A DNA stretch of 64,000 nt from Pandoraea communis (GCF_902459745.1 NZ_CABPSJ010000004.1:1-64000), one strand, 5' to 3'. Shown: positions 41,802 through 53,928, counted from the stretch's first letter. The notes: generated by a model not told the origin, from the letters alone. A program made the numbers and translations.

Positions 41802-41878
41802 TGGTCGGGGTGAGAGGATTCGAACCTCCGGCCTCTACGTCCCGAACGTAGCGCTCTACCAGGCTAAGCTACACCCCG
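41802..41878 (-). tRNA. tRNA-Pro (anticodon CGG)
   Basis: Read on the minus strand, this is a 77-nt cloverleaf: acceptor stem CGGGGTG, D arm, anticodon stem CTACG-CGTAG around the loop TTCGGGA (anticodon CGG, read for codon CCG), a variable loop, and the T arm GGTTCGAATCC. The 3' CCA is encoded (TGG at 41802-41804 on the plus strand). It closely resembles E. coli proK. No integrase or repeated 3' end is present, so there is no sign of an island here. Confidence 0.97.
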
Positions 41879-41900
41879 CTTCGATACTGCTGCTTCGCCG

Positions 41901-42881
41901 TTAAGTGCGTCGCGCTATCGAGTAAGAACACAATTCTAGCAGGCTATTTTTATATTGGGAAGAGGGGAGTGCAGAAATTGTTTGCGCTGCCGCATCCGCC
42001 TCTTCTTTCGCGCGTGCGAGCGTGTAGTCGAGTGCGCCCGTGCGCGTGATTGCCGCGAGGATCGGCTCGAACTTGTCGGTGCCGCCATTCTCGATGGCTT
42101 CGCGCACGAGGGCGCGCTCTTCATCCGTGCCGTGTTGCAGCACATGAATGAGCGGCAGCGTCGGCTTGCCCTCGCGCAGGTCGTCGCCCGCGTTCTTGCC
42201 CATCGCGTCGGTGTCGCCTGCGTAATCGAGCCAATCGTCCATCAACTGGAACGCCGTCCCCAGACGGCCGCCGTATTCACGCACGGCGGCTTCGGTCTGC
42301 GCGTCGGCATTGGCGAGCACGGCAGCGAGTTGCGTGGCCGCTTCGAACAGCGTGGCCGTCTTGTATTGGATGACTTGCAGGTAGCGCGCTTCGTCAACGT
42401 CCGGGTCATGCATGTTCAGCAACTGCAGCACTTCGCCTTCGGCGATCACGTTGGTTGCGCGCGCAAGAATCTGCATCACACGCATGTTGTCCACGCTCAC
42501 CATCATTTCGAAGGAGCGCGAATACAGGAAGTCGCCCACGAGCACCGACGCCGCATTGCCGAACAGCGCGTTGGCGGTCTGTTTGCCGCGGCGCAGGTCG
42601 GATTCGTCGACGACATCGTCGTGAAGCAGCGTTGAGGTGTGAATGAACTCGATGACCGCGGCCAGTTCGAAGCGGTGCGGCGAACTCACGCCGAGCGCGC
42701 CGGCGACGAGCAGCAGCAATGCCGGACGCAGCCGTTTGCCGCCCGAATTGATGATGTATTCCGAGATCTGATTGATCAGGACCACCTCGGAGGCCAGCCG
42801 GTGGCGGATAAGCTGGTCGACGGCACGCATGTCGTCGGCGATGGCGGCCAGTACGTTCTGGGGAGAAGTCGAAGCAGTCAA
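41901..42881 (-). CDS. ispB: Polyprenyl diphosphate synthase (octaprenyl, IspB)
   Basis: A 326-residue trans-polyprenyl synthase that makes the ubiquinone side chain. It has the two Asp-rich motifs LLHDDVVDESDLRRG (first, DDxxD) and QLMDDWLDYAGD (second), plus GGKRLRPALLLL and GKNAGDDLREGKPTLPLIH. I choose TTG 42881. The open frame extends to another TTG at 42914, but a TATAAT -10 element (42915-42920 on the minus strand) sits immediately upstream of that, so transcription probably begins inside the extension. This start also matches the family N-terminus. The exact chain length of the product is inferred from context. It is divergent from rplU, as usual. Confidence 0.93.
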   Translation of the reverse strand: MTASTSPQNVLAAIADDMRAVDQLIRHRLASEVVLINQISEYIINSGGKRLRPALLLLVAGALGVSSPHRFELAAVIEFIHTSTLLHDDVVDESDLRRGKQTANALFGNAASVLVGDFLYSRSFEMMVSVDNMRVMQILARATNVIAEGEVLQLLNMHDPDVDEARYLQVIQYKTATLFEAATQLAAVLANADAQTEAAVREYGGRLGTAFQLMDDWLDYAGDTDAMGKNAGDDLREGKPTLPLIHVLQHGTDEERALVREAIENGGTDKFEPILAAITRTGALDYTLARAKEEADAAAQTISALPSSQYKNSLLELCSYSIARRT

Positions 42882-42914
42882 GACAAGGCTCGGGTGAGGA
42901 AAAATTCGCCCCAA

Positions 42915-42920
42915 ATTATA
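42915..42920 (-). promoter_or_regulatory. -10 element of the ispB promoter
   Basis: A perfect TATAAT on the minus strand within TATATAATT. No strong -35 is found at 17 bp. Its position argues against translation starting at 42914. Confidence 0.5.
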
Positions 42921-42980
42921 TAGTGCGCGGGGCGACTTTCGGGGACCAGCCCCGCGTAAAGGCTGGTTTCACGGAAGTCT

Positions 42981-43009
42981 TTGACTCAAAAGGAGAAAGT
43001 CTGTATAAT
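42981..43009 (+). promoter_or_regulatory. Sigma-70 promoter of rplU-rpmA
   Basis: TTGACT (42981-42986, 5 of 6) and TATAAT (43004-43009, 6 of 6) are separated by exactly 17 bp, and TG directly precedes the -10. This is one of the best promoters in the window and fits a strongly expressed ribosomal protein operon. The leader is about 140 bases and contains a small hairpin, CCGAA-AATA-CTTCGG-like, near 43047-43062. Confidence 0.88.
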
Positions 43010-43157
43010 TCCCGGTTTTCGTGCGCGCATTCGTTGCGTCAGGTCCGAAAATACTTCGGTATGACGGTCCGCAGCGGTGTGATCGGCCGGTAAGTCGAGT
43101 CCTTTTGGGGCCCTCGGCCGGCGCGGAAATTCTCTTGTTTATGAGTGAGGTTCAACA

Positions 43158-43469
43158 ATGTACGCGGTCATAAAAACCGGCGGTAAGCAATATAAAGTTG
43201 CTGCTGGCGAAAAGCTCAAAGTAGAACAGATACCGGCTGACATTGGCGCTGAAATCACCATCGACCAGGTTCTCGCCGTTGGCGAGGGCGAATCGATTAA
43301 GTTCGGTGCGCCGTTGGTCAGTGGGGCTTCCGTCAAGGCTACCGTTATCGCCCAAGGTCGTCACCCCAAGGTGAAGATTTTCAAGATGCGCCGTCGCAAG
43401 CACTACCAAAAGCGTCAAGGCCATCGCCAAAACTACACCGAGCTGCGCATCGACAGCATCAACGGCTAA
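43158..43469 (+). CDS. rplU: 50S ribosomal protein L21
   Basis: A 103-residue protein with the full-length L21 pattern: [23 protein letters not shown] at the start and [26 protein letters not shown] at the end, the rRNA-binding region. It is first in the rplU-rpmA-obgE gene order conserved across bacteria. The Shine-Dalgarno GAGG is upstream of ATG 43158. Confidence 0.99.
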   Translation: MYAVIKTGGKQYKVAAGEKLKVEQIPADIGAEITIDQVLAVGEGESIKFGAPLVSGASVKATVIAQGRHPKVKIFKMRRRKHYQKRQGHRQNYTELRIDSING

Positions 43470-43497
43470 TCGATCGAGCTAGGTAAGGAGTTAAGTC

Positions 43498-43758
43498 ATG
43501 GCACACAAAAAAGCAGGCGGATCGTCCCGTAACGGCCGCGATTCTGAGTCGAAGCGCCTCGGCGTGAAGGTGTACGGCGGTCAGGCAATCCTGGCTGGCG
43601 GCATCATCGTTCGCCAACGTGGTACTCGTATGCATGCCGGCGAAAACGTCGGTATCGGTAAGGACCACACGCTGTTTGCACTGGCCGACGGCCACGTGCA
43701 GTTCGCCGTCAAGGGCGCAGCGAAGAAGCAAGTGGTTAGCGTGGTGCCGGCAGCGTAA
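43498..43758 (+). CDS. rpmA: 50S ribosomal protein L27
   Basis: An 86-residue protein beginning [22 protein letters not shown], the N-terminal tail that reaches the peptidyl transferase centre, and containing [24 protein letters not shown]. There is no N-terminal pre-sequence of the Firmicutes type. The AAGGAG site lies 6-7 bases upstream. It is followed by a strong terminator. Confidence 0.99.
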   Translation: MAHKKAGGSSRNGRDSESKRLGVKVYGGQAILAGGIIVRQRGTRMHAGENVGIGKDHTLFALADGHVQFAVKGAAKKQVVSVVPAA

Positions 43759-43776
43759 GCTAAGCCTTTTGCCACC

Positions 43777-43810
43777 AAAAGGCTCCGCTCTCATGCGGAG
43801 CCTTTTTTGT
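43777..43810 (+). terminator. Intrinsic terminator after rpmA
   Basis: AAAAGGCTCCGC pairs with GCGGAGCCTTTT around a 6-nt TCTCAT loop, ending in a T6 run. It separates the ribosomal protein pair from obgE, which may still receive read-through. Confidence 0.9.
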
Positions 43811-43893
43811 TTGTCCCGCCTGTGCGCCGCAAGCATCGCGCGCCCGGCCGGATCATTGAACAGTATTTGGATCGTCTGCGGACGGTCGATTGA

Positions 43894-45048
<1,155 letters not shown>

Positions 45049-45216
45049 ACTTCTCGTCACTCAAATGCGGGGTGCTGTCGCGCCAGATCGCGTCACCCCT
45101 CGTGAACCGGCTGCTGTAGCCATGTAAGGGAAGGGCGGTCCTACGTCACTTCCCGCCGCCTCCCGGCGACTGCAGCTGCCCGTCTTCCCAATATATCCGC
45201 AGGAGAATCCAGGTCC

Positions 45217-46350
45217 ATGCGTTCGGTCATCGCCGATGCCAAGCGGCTTGTGGTGAAAGTGGGCTCCAGTCTCGTGACCAATGACGGTCGCGGTCTGGAC
45301 GATGTTGCCATTGCGCGATGGGCGCAACAGATCGCCGCGCTGCGGCACGGTGGCGACGGACGTGCGCCAAAGCAGGTGGTGCTCGTCAGCTCGGGCGCCA
45401 TTGCCGAGGGAATGCAGCGTCTGGGCTGGGCGCGCCGCCCGAAGGCCATCGATGAACTTCAGGCGGCGGCTGCCGTGGGCCAGATGGGGCTGGCGCAGGT
45501 CTACGAGACCCGCTTCGCCGAGCACGGCGTGCGAACCGCGCAGATTCTCCTCACGCATGCCGATCTGGCAGACCGCGAACGCTATCTGAATGCGCGGACG
45601 ACCTTGCTGACGTTGTTGCGACTCGGCGTGGTGCCGATCATCAACGAGAACGACACGGTGGTGACCGACGAAATCAAGTTCGGCGACAACGACACGCTGG
45701 GCGCGCTCGTGACCAACTTGATCGACGGCGACGCGCTGGTCATCCTGACCGATCAATCCGGCCTGTACACAGCCGACCCGCGTAAGCATCCCGACGCCGA
45801 GTTCGTGCACGAGGCCGAAGCGGGGGACGAGCGTCTGGAAGCGATGGCCGGGGGTGCCGGGACCAACATCGGACGCGGCGGCATGTTGACCAAGATCCTT
45901 GCGGCCAAGCGCGCAGCCACGAGCGGCGCGCATACCGTGATCGCGTCGGGGCGCGAAGCCGACGTGCTCTTGCGTCTGGCTGGCGGCGAAGCGATCGGCA
46001 CGCAATTGGTCGCCCGTACGGCGGTGCTCACGGCACGCAAGCAGTGGATGGCCGACCATTTGCAAGTGCGCGGCCGTGTCGTGATCGATGCGGGCGCGTG
46101 CAAGAAGCTGGTGGAAGAGGGCAAGAGCTTGTTGCCGATCGGCGTGATCGACGTCGAAGGCACGTTTGCGCGCGGGGAGGTGATTGCCTGCATGGACGAA
46201 GCCGGTCACGAAGTCGCGCGGGGCCTGTCCAACTACAGTGCCTCCGAGACACGACTGATTCGCCGTCACCCGAGCAGCGATATCGAGCAGGTGCTGGGCT
46301 TTGCGAACGAGCCGGAATTGATTCATCGCGACAATCTGATTCTGCGCTGA
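45217..46350 (+). CDS. proB: Glutamate 5-kinase ProB
   Basis: A 377-residue kinase for the first step of proline synthesis. The amino-acid kinase domain shows [33 protein letters not shown]-type [36 protein letters not shown] and [21 protein letters not shown]-terminal PUA domain (about residues 285-370) is present, as in E. coli ProB, including the [13 protein letters not shown] segment. The proA partner is not in the window. The obgE-proB order is common in betaproteobacteria. Confidence 0.97.
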   Translation: MRSVIADAKRLVVKVGSSLVTNDGRGLDDVAIARWAQQIAALRHGGDGRAPKQVVLVSSGAIAEGMQRLGWARRPKAIDELQAAAAVGQMGLAQVYETRFAEHGVRTAQILLTHADLADRERYLNARTTLLTLLRLGVVPIINENDTVVTDEIKFGDNDTLGALVTNLIDGDALVILTDQSGLYTADPRKHPDAEFVHEAEAGDERLEAMAGGAGTNIGRGGMLTKILAAKRAATSGAHTVIASGREADVLLRLAGGEAIGTQLVARTAVLTARKQWMADHLQVRGRVVIDAGACKKLVEEGKSLLPIGVIDVEGTFARGEVIACMDEAGHEVARGLSNYSASETRLIRRHPSSDIEQVLGFANEPELIHRDNLILR

Positions 46351-46393
46351 GAGCTCCGGGGTGGGGGGAAGCCCCCTCGCATCGGACGTGAAA

Positions 46394-46427
46394 AACGCCG
46401 GCACGCAATGCGTGACCGGCGTTTTTT
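46394..46427 (+). terminator. Intrinsic terminator after proB
   Basis: AACGCCGG and CCGGCGTT pair, enclosing an inner ACGC/GCGT stem, followed by a T7 run. It lies between the convergent proB and CNP1-like genes and is flanked by A5 on its left, so it may act both ways. Confidence 0.85.
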
Positions 46428-46464
46428 TCGATGAAGCGTGGCAGGTGAGACCCGCCTGCTGCGC

Positions 46465-47037
46465 TCAGCGGTAGGTCGGATTGGTCGTCGGGAAGCGCAA
46501 GCCCTGAACGATGGCCTTGGCGTTGCCTGCTGGCGTCTTGTCCTGGCAAAGATAATCGCGGTACAGAATGCCCTGATAGGCCGTCGAGCCATACGGCCGG
46601 ATCGGGCGCCATTCGCTGTTGCGCGCCGGTATCCAGGTGCCGTCCGGTCGAGCCGTGGCATACAGACGCGATTCGAACGACGAGCAATGAATGCCTTCGT
46701 ACGACACGTTACGCGCGCCTTGCTTGCTGCGAATCACCGCGATGTAGCGGACCACGCCGTCATCCGTCACCTGCACCGACTTCGCGTCGATGGCGTAGTC
46801 GAGCGTCGCGTTCGGCAAGGTGGGGAAGCTCACGAGGTCGGCGTCTTGCGGCGGCGTTGTCGGCAGAGCGTACTCCGCTTCCTTCCATTTGCCCTTGGCG
46901 GCTTCCTGCTGGGCGAGGTATTCGTCGAAATCCTGGACGGGTTGCGACATGCTGCTGCAGCCGGCAATCAGCGCCAGAGCGGCCAGAGGAGCCAGGGCGG
47001 CCAGGCGCGGGGCGCGGCGGGCAAAGAAAGGACGCAT
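46465..47037 (-). CDS. CNP1-like family lipoprotein
   Basis: A 190-residue predicted lipoprotein. The basic N-terminus and hydrophobic stretch end in the lipobox LIAGCSS (cysteine about residue 27). The mature part resembles the CNP1-like family (named for a Neisseria cryptic protein): FDEYLAQQEAAKGKWKEAEYALP, DYAIDAKSVQVTDDGVVRYIAVIRS, YEGIHCSSFESRLYATARPDGTW and GILYRDYLC. The function is not established. It is 141 bases after rppH on the same strand, behind a terminator. Confidence 0.85.
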   Translation of the reverse strand: MRPFFARRAPRLAALAPLAALALIAGCSSMSQPVQDFDEYLAQQEAAKGKWKEAEYALPTTPPQDADLVSFPTLPNATLDYAIDAKSVQVTDDGVVRYIAVIRSKQGARNVSYEGIHCSSFESRLYATARPDGTWIPARNSEWRPIRPYGSTAYQGILYRDYLCQDKTPAGNAKAIVQGLRFPTTNPTYR

Positions 47038-47117
47038 GAGATGTGGATGAGAAGTCGGTTGGACGGCGGATGAACGAAAGCGGGCAATCCGCGCGGCATC
47101 CCGGAGGACGCCAGGTC

Positions 47118-47145
47118 AAAAAAGGGCGCGGGCATGACGCCCGCG
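47118..47145 (-). terminator. Intrinsic terminator after rppH
   Basis: On the minus strand GCGGGC pairs with GCCCGC around GTCAT, followed by GCCC and T6. It lies about 35 bases past the rppH stop. Confidence 0.75.
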
Positions 47146-47178
47146 ACCGATGATGGGACAAGCCGGCCGCGGCCTGGT

Positions 47179-47826
47179 TCAGTGCTCCCGGGGCGGCATG
47201 CCCGAGCTGGCGGTGTCGGCAGCTTCGCCGGGGCCGCCGCAGTTCTCGCTGTTGCACCTGTCGTCATGCGCGTCGGTGCCGCCGGGCGGCATGTCTTCGA
47301 TCCGGGCGCCGGCGCGCGGAAACCGCCGCCGGTCATGCTGCGCGCGTGCGGCCGAGCGTCGCAGATAGCGCGATAGCTCGTTCAGGGCGAGCTGATACAC
47401 CTCGCGCTTGAACTCGATGACTGCGTCGAGCGGCACCCAGTACTCGTTCCAACGCCAGGCGTCGAACTCGGGATGATCGGTGGCGCGCAGGCAGATGTCG
47501 CAATCGCGACCGACCATGCGCAGCAGGAACCAGATTTGCTTCTGGCCCCGGTAATGTCCGCGCACTTCGCGCTTGATGAATTTGTCCGGCACCTCATAAC
47601 GCAGCCAGTCGCGTGTGCGACCGATGATTTTGACGTGTTCTGGCTTTAGCCCGGTTTCCTCGTGCAATTCTCGGAACATGGCCTGTTCAGGCGTTTCGCC
47701 GTACTTGATGCCGCCTTGCGGGAACTGCCAGGAGTGCTCGCCCAGCCGCTTGCCCCAGAACACTTCATTGCGTGCGTTTAAGAGGATGATGCCGACGTTC
47801 GGGCGAAAGCCTTCACGGTCAAGCAT
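47179..47826 (-). CDS. rppH: RNA pyrophosphohydrolase RppH
   Basis: A 215-residue Nudix hydrolase that removes pyrophosphate from mRNA 5' ends and so triggers RNase E decay. It begins [17 protein letters not shown], with [30 protein letters not shown] carrying the Nudix box, then [11 protein letters not shown] and [12 protein letters not shown], all diagnostic. The C-terminal 45 residues form an Arg/Pro/Gly-rich, probably disordered tail longer than in E. coli. It is divergent from proS, as in other betaproteobacteria. Confidence 0.95.
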   Translation of the reverse strand: MLDREGFRPNVGIILLNARNEVFWGKRLGEHSWQFPQGGIKYGETPEQAMFRELHEETGLKPEHVKIIGRTRDWLRYEVPDKFIKREVRGHYRGQKQIWFLLRMVGRDCDICLRATDHPEFDAWRWNEYWVPLDAVIEFKREVYQLALNELSRYLRRSAARAQHDRRRFPRAGARIEDMPPGGTDAHDDRCNSENCGGPGEAADTASSGMPPREH

Positions 47827-48038
47827 ACAACCACCCTTGAATCCTTTAAAATTGCTTCGATTATAAACAGATAATCACCGGCGCGGCGGCCGGCGGCGGC
47901 TCGGGTGACCGGGGCGGCGTGTACGGCCGGCGGGTGTCTCAGGGGCTGCGACGACGTTTTGGCGCGCCCCGGCCTCGCTTCTGGTCACCGACCTGAGCGC
48001 TGTGCGCGCCGTTGACCCTCATTTTTCCGGAAATCTGC

Positions 48039-49778
<1,740 letters not shown>

Positions 49779-49906
49779 GCGAGGAGCGCGCGGTGCGCCG
49801 GTGAACGTCTGCCGGTGAAACGTCGCGCGAGCGCAGACGCATGAGGCAATACCTGACGGCAGTCGCCCTGGCGGCTGCCGTTGTCATATCTGGAAGCGTT
49901 ATCGGT

Positions 49907-50500
49907 ATGGAATATACGTTCGCGTCAGCGACGGTGCTGTTGCTGCTCATCACCGACCCGTTCGGCAATATCCCGATCTTCGTGAATGCCCTGAAGAATG
50001 TGCCGGCCCATCGACGGCCGCGGGTGATCTTGCGCGAGGTGCTGATTGCGTTTGTCATCCTGCTGCTCTTCATGCTGGCGGGCGATCGCTTTCTGCGCAT
50101 GATGAGTCTCACCGATCTGTCGTTGCAATTGGCCGGGGGCATCGTGCTGTTCCTGATCGCGCTGCGCATGATCTTTCCCCGTCCCGATCAGGGCTCGTTG
50201 CCCGATGCGGGCGAGCCGCTCATCGTGCCGCTGGCGATACCGGCGCTTGCGGGGCCGTCGGCGCTCGCGACCGTCATGCTGCTCGTGTCGCAGCAACCGG
50301 GACGCATGCTCGAGTGGATCACTGCACTGTGCGTGACGATGGCCGTTTGCGCGGTGGTGCTGCTTCTTGCCGATCGCATCGAACGATGGGTCGGCTCGCG
50401 CGTGGTGGCGGCATTCGAGCGTTTGATGGGGCTGATTCTGGTGGCGATCTCGGTCGAGATGATCCTCAAGGGCGTGAAGACCTTCGTGCACCAATTCTGA
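49907..50500 (+). CDS. MarC family membrane protein (YhgN-like)
   Basis: A 197-residue inner-membrane protein with six hydrophobic segments. It begins MEYTFASATVLLLLITDPFGNIPIF, the MarC family hallmark, with SLQLAGGIVLFLIALRMIF and PLAIPALAGPSALATVMLL later. I use ATG 49907 because the length then equals E. coli YhgN and GGAAG lies 10 bases upstream; the open frame begins 22 codons earlier at 49841. The family was once linked to multiple antibiotic resistance, but this was not confirmed, so the transport substrate is unknown. Confidence 0.88.
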   Translation: MEYTFASATVLLLLITDPFGNIPIFVNALKNVPAHRRPRVILREVLIAFVILLLFMLAGDRFLRMMSLTDLSLQLAGGIVLFLIALRMIFPRPDQGSLPDAGEPLIVPLAIPALAGPSALATVMLLVSQQPGRMLEWITALCVTMAVCAVVLLLADRIERWVGSRVVAAFERLMGLILVAISVEMILKGVKTFVHQF

Positions 50501-50528
50501 TGGCGTGGTGCGTGCCGCGACAACCATG

Positions 50529-50558
50529 AAAAAGGGGCCGCGTCTGAACGGGCCCCTT
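50529..50558 (-). terminator. Intrinsic terminator after hpt
   Basis: On the minus strand AAGGGGCC pairs with GGCCCC across an 11-nt loop, ending in T5. It lies about 40 bases past the hpt stop, between the convergent marC-like gene and hpt. Confidence 0.7.
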
Positions 50559-50599
50559 CGGACTGTCTTGCGGTGCGGGAGGGTATCCCGCCGCGGCGC

Positions 50600-51148
50600 T
50601 TAGCGCGGCGTAGTCAGCGCACGGATGGCCGGCAGGTTACGCCAGTAGCCTTTGGCGTCCATGCCGCAGCCGAAGACATAACGATCCGGCACCGTGAAGC
50701 CGCAGAAATCCGGGCGCGACGGCTTTTCCTTCGTCAGGATCTTCTCGCACAGCACGGCGCTGTAGAACTTCGAGGCGCCCATCTCCAGAATCCGGTCACG
50801 AATCGCCGCCATCGTGGCACCTTCGTCGAGAATGTCGTCGAGCACGAGCACCACGCGATCGCGCACCGAGTCGCGCGGCGCCACGCGCCACTGCATCGCA
50901 CCGCCGGTGGTGGTGTTGTTGTAGCGCGAGAGGTGGATGTAGTCGAACTCGAGCGGGAAGTCCAGGCGCGGCAGCAGCATGCCGGTGAAGACGGCCGCGC
51001 CGCCCATGACCGACAGCACCATCGGGAATTCGTCGCCGATGGCGTCCCTGATGGACTTGGCCATCGTGTCGACGGACCGGTTCACCTCGTCGGCCGAGAC
51101 GATTTCTTCGGAATTACGGAATACTTCGAGGGCTTCTTCGCGGTTCAT
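50600..51148 (-). CDS. hpt: Hypoxanthine (guanine) phosphoribosyltransferase
   Basis: A 182-residue purine salvage enzyme that converts hypoxanthine or guanine plus PRPP to IMP or GMP. The PRPP-binding loop is VVLVLDDILDEGATMAAI (about residues 98-115), preceded by FDYIHLSRYNNTTTGGAMQW with the flexible loop and followed by RPDFCGFTVPDRYVFGCGMDAKGYWRNLP. This form belongs to the hpt-like phosphoribosyltransferases of betaproteobacteria. The base preference is inferred from the family. It is downstream of ffh on the same strand, with a 107-base gap. Confidence 0.9.
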   Translation of the reverse strand: MNREEALEVFRNSEEIVSADEVNRSVDTMAKSIRDAIGDEFPMVLSVMGGAAVFTGMLLPRLDFPLEFDYIHLSRYNNTTTGGAMQWRVAPRDSVRDRVVLVLDDILDEGATMAAIRDRILEMGASKFYSAVLCEKILTKEKPSRPDFCGFTVPDRYVFGCGMDAKGYWRNLPAIRALTTPR

Positions 51149-51255
51149 ATGGGGCGACCCTGTGGAACGTGTTGCTGGGGGATGTCGCTAAGTGCGGCCC
51201 GGAGTATATACGGAAAATCCGTAGGAATGCCCGGACCGCGACCGGTAAGCCTGGC

Positions 51256-52620
51256 TCAGCGCATGCCGGGCATCATGCCTTTCATGCTGCGCATCATCTT
51301 CATCATGCCGCCGCCTTTGAGCTTCTTCATCATGGTGCGCATCTGGTCGTACTGATTGAGCATGCGGTTGACCTCCTGCACCTGAACACCGGCACCGGCG
51401 GCAATACGGCGCTTGCGGCTCGCCTTGATCAGTTCCGGCTTGGCGCGCTCGGCCGGCGTCATCGAATTGATGATGCCCTCCATGCGGCGCACCTGCTTCT
51501 CGGCCTGATCCATGTTGGTCTGGCTGGCTGCGGCCTGGAATTGGGCGGGCAACTTGTCCATGAGCGACGACAGGCCGCCCATCTTCTTCATCTGGCCGAT
51601 CTGCGCCTTGAAGTCGTTCAGATCGAAGTCGCCGCCTTTCTTGACCTTGTCGGCGAGTTTTTGCGCGGCCTGCACGTCGACGCCGCGTTGCGCTTCCTCA
51701 ACGAGCGCCAGAATGTCGCCCATGCCGAGAATCCGGTTCGCCATGCGATCCGGGTGGAAGACTTCGAGGCCGTCGAGCTTTTCGCCCACACCGACGAACT
51801 TGATCGGCTTGCCGGTAATGTGGCGCACCGACAGCGCTGCACCGCCGCGCGAGTCGCCGTCGAGCTTGGTGAGCACCACACCGGTGAGCGGCAGTGCGTC
51901 GTTGAAGGCGCGGGCAGTGTTCACGGCGTCCTGGCCGAGCATGGCGTCGACGACGAACAGCGTTTCAATCGGCTTGAGTTCGGCGTGCAGGGCACTGATT
52001 TCCTGCATCATTACTTCGTCGATACCCAGACGGCCGGCCGTGTCGACGAGCAGCACATCATGGTGATGGCGGCGGGCCCAGTCGACGGCCGCGCGGGCGA
52101 TGTCCACGGGCTTCTGATCGGGTTGCGACGGGAAGAAGTCGGCGTCGACCTGCTGTGTCACCGTCTGCAACTGGGCGATAGCGGCGGGGCGGTAGATGTC
52201 GGTGGAAACTGTGAGGACTTTCTTCTTCTGGGCGCGCAGCAGCTTGGCGAGCTTACCGACCGTGGTCGTCTTACCCGCGCCCTGCAGGCCGGCCATCAGG
52301 ATGACGGCGGGTGGCGTGGTCGCGAGATTGAGTTCGGCGGCACGGCCTTCGTAGTCGCCGCCCATGAGCGCGGTCAGTTCGCGCTGCACCACGCCCACGA
52401 GTGCCTGGCCCGGCGAGAGGCTGGAGATCACCTCCTCACCCAGTGCCTTTTCTTTCACCTTGGCGATGAAATCGCGGACCACCGGCAGGGCGACGTCGGC
52501 CTCGAGCAGGGCGAGACGCACTTCGCGCAGCATTTCCTGCGTGTTGGCCTCGGTCAGGCGAGCTTCGCCGCGCAGCGTCTTGACGACTTTGGCGAGGCGC
52601 GTAGTGAGATTGTCGAGCAT
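51256..52620 (-). CDS. ffh: Signal recognition particle protein Ffh
   Basis: A 454-residue SRP54 GTPase that brings nascent membrane proteins to FtsY. The N domain starts MLDNLTTRLAKVVKTLRGEARLTE; the G domain shows MAGLQGAGKTTTVGKLA (G1), VDTAGRLGIDE (G3), TKLDGDSRGGAAL (G4) and the closing GVGEKLDGLEVFHPDRMANRILGMGD. The C-terminal M domain ends in a Met/Gly/Lys-rich tail (KKLKGGGMMKMMRSMKGMMPGMR) that binds signal peptides and 4.5S RNA. I start at 52620, with AGGA 9 bases upstream. It is divergent from the cytochrome assembly gene. Confidence 0.98.
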   Translation of the reverse strand: MLDNLTTRLAKVVKTLRGEARLTEANTQEMLREVRLALLEADVALPVVRDFIAKVKEKALGEEVISSLSPGQALVGVVQRELTALMGGDYEGRAAELNLATTPPAVILMAGLQGAGKTTTVGKLAKLLRAQKKKVLTVSTDIYRPAAIAQLQTVTQQVDADFFPSQPDQKPVDIARAAVDWARRHHHDVLLVDTAGRLGIDEVMMQEISALHAELKPIETLFVVDAMLGQDAVNTARAFNDALPLTGVVLTKLDGDSRGGAALSVRHITGKPIKFVGVGEKLDGLEVFHPDRMANRILGMGDILALVEEAQRGVDVQAAQKLADKVKKGGDFDLNDFKAQIGQMKKMGGLSSLMDKLPAQFQAAASQTNMDQAEKQVRRMEGIINSMTPAERAKPELIKASRKRRIAAGAGVQVQEVNRMLNQYDQMRTMMKKLKGGGMMKMMRSMKGMMPGMR

Positions 52621-52731
52621 GAAACGTATCCTGTAAGACTCGCAGTGGCCCCGGCGGCCTGTCCCGCGGCCCCGGAGGGGGCGTAGTGGGTGTGGCAGCG
52701 CGCCCGTCATGGGCTGGTGTAAACTTCAAAT

Positions 52732-53616
52732 ATGACTATTTTACTGTATGCGCTGACCGCCATCCTTTACGCCGGGCTGGCGGTTTGTTCGTGGCAAGGA
52801 TACCGGCGCGATGCCGCGCTCGCTCTGGCGGGCGGGCGGGTCGCGCCTGTGCCGGTCACGGGCACCCCGTCGCGCTGGCCGATGCAGCTTTCGCTGCTCG
52901 CTGCGCTGCTGCTGCACGGGGTGTTGCTGCATCAGACTATCTTCCGCGCGGACAGCATGCACTTCGGTTTCGCGTACATGCTCTCGGCCATGCTGTGGCT
53001 CTCGGTCGGTATTTACTGGATCGAGAGTTTCTTCTTCCCGCTCGACAGCCTGCGACTGATGGTCACACCCGTGGCCGCCGTTGCGTGTCTGTTGCCGATG
53101 ATTTTTCCGGATGTGCGCATTCTCGGTTTTGCCGCAGATCCGATTTTCAAGGTGCACTTCATCATCGCCAACATGGCCTACGGGCTGTTCGCACTGGCCG
53201 CGCTGCACGCGCTGCTGATGATTTATGCCGAGCGGCAACTGCATCCGTCGCGCAGCAATGAGGCGACCGGCTGGCTTTCGCGCTGGCTCGAGACGTTGCC
53301 GCCGCTGCTCACGATGGAGAAATTGCTGTTCCGGTTGATCGGTGCCGGGTTCGTATTGCTGACCCTGACGCTGATTTCCGGTGTGATGTTCTCCGAGGCG
53401 CTGTTCGGGCGCGCGGTGCGCATCGATCACAAGACCGTGTTCGCAGTGGTGTCGTGGCTGATGTTCGGCGCGGTGCTGCTGGGCCGGCACTTTTATGGGT
53501 GGCGCGGGAAGGTCGCGCTGCGTTGGGTTCTGGCGTCGTTCGTGGCGCTTTTGCTGGCGTATGTCGGCTCTCGCTTCGTGCTTGAGGTGGTGCTGCATCG
53601 CATAACGGAGACTTGA
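52732..53616 (+). CDS. Cytochrome c assembly family membrane protein (YpjD/CcsA-like)
   Basis: A 294-residue inner-membrane protein with about eight predicted helices. It resembles the CcmC/CcsA/HemX superfamily, and the arrangement beside ffh is typical of the YpjD (CorE) group. Features are the N-terminal LLYALTAILYAGLAV, the KVHFIIANMAYGLFALAALHALLMIYAERQL segment with conserved His residues, and a late DHKTVFAVVSWLMFGAVLLGRHFYGWRGK with further His residues that could bind haem. Biochemical function in this group is poorly defined. ATG 52732 lies in a 111-base gap from ffh. The small PP0621-like gene follows 6 bases after its stop, so they form an operon. Confidence 0.85.
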   Translation: MTILLYALTAILYAGLAVCSWQGYRRDAALALAGGRVAPVPVTGTPSRWPMQLSLLAALLLHGVLLHQTIFRADSMHFGFAYMLSAMLWLSVGIYWIESFFFPLDSLRLMVTPVAAVACLLPMIFPDVRILGFAADPIFKVHFIIANMAYGLFALAALHALLMIYAERQLHPSRSNEATGWLSRWLETLPPLLTMEKLLFRLIGAGFVLLTLTLISGVMFSEALFGRAVRIDHKTVFAVVSWLMFGAVLLGRHFYGWRGKVALRWVLASFVALLLAYVGSRFVLEVVLHRITET

Positions 53617-53622
53617 AGCGCG

Positions 53623-53928
53623 ATGCGCAATATCCTGCTGTTACTGGTGTTGTTGGTGGCTGGCACATGGTGGATGCGGTACAACGAGCGTAAGCGCAAC
53701 ACCGAGCGCGATGAGCGCAACGAGCGCAACGAACAGCGGCGTCCGCCGCCGGCGAACGGTCCGCGCCCGACCGTGCGCGAAGCGCTGCCGCCGGCGGAGC
53801 GTATGGTGCAATGCATCGAGTGCGATACCTACCTTCCCGAGAGCGAAGCCATCGGCGGTTCAGGCGGCAAACATTTTTGCAGCGCTGCGCACCGCGACGC
53901 CTATCTCACGCGCGAACACCGCGTCTGA
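53623..53928 (+). CDS. PP0621-like small membrane-anchored protein
   Basis: A 101-residue protein with one N-terminal transmembrane helix (LLLLVLLVAGTWWMRY) followed by a basic/acidic repeat-like linker (KRNTERDERNERNEQRR). The C-terminal domain has four potential metal ligands: MVQCIECDTYLPESEAI and GGKHFCSAAHRDAYL (two Cys, then Cys and His), suggesting a zinc ribbon. This matches the small PP0621 family, whose role is unknown. It is coupled to the YpjD-like gene by a 6-base gap. Confidence 0.8.
   Translation: MRNILLLLVLLVAGTWWMRYNERKRNTERDERNERNEQRRPPPANGPRPTVREALPPAERMVQCIECDTYLPESEAIGGSGGKHFCSAAHRDAYLTREHRV

Noticed and set aside
41802-41878. tRNA-Pro as an integration site for a genomic island.
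   Set aside because: There is no integrase gene, no repeat of the tRNA 3' end, and the flanking genes are core genes in the expected order.
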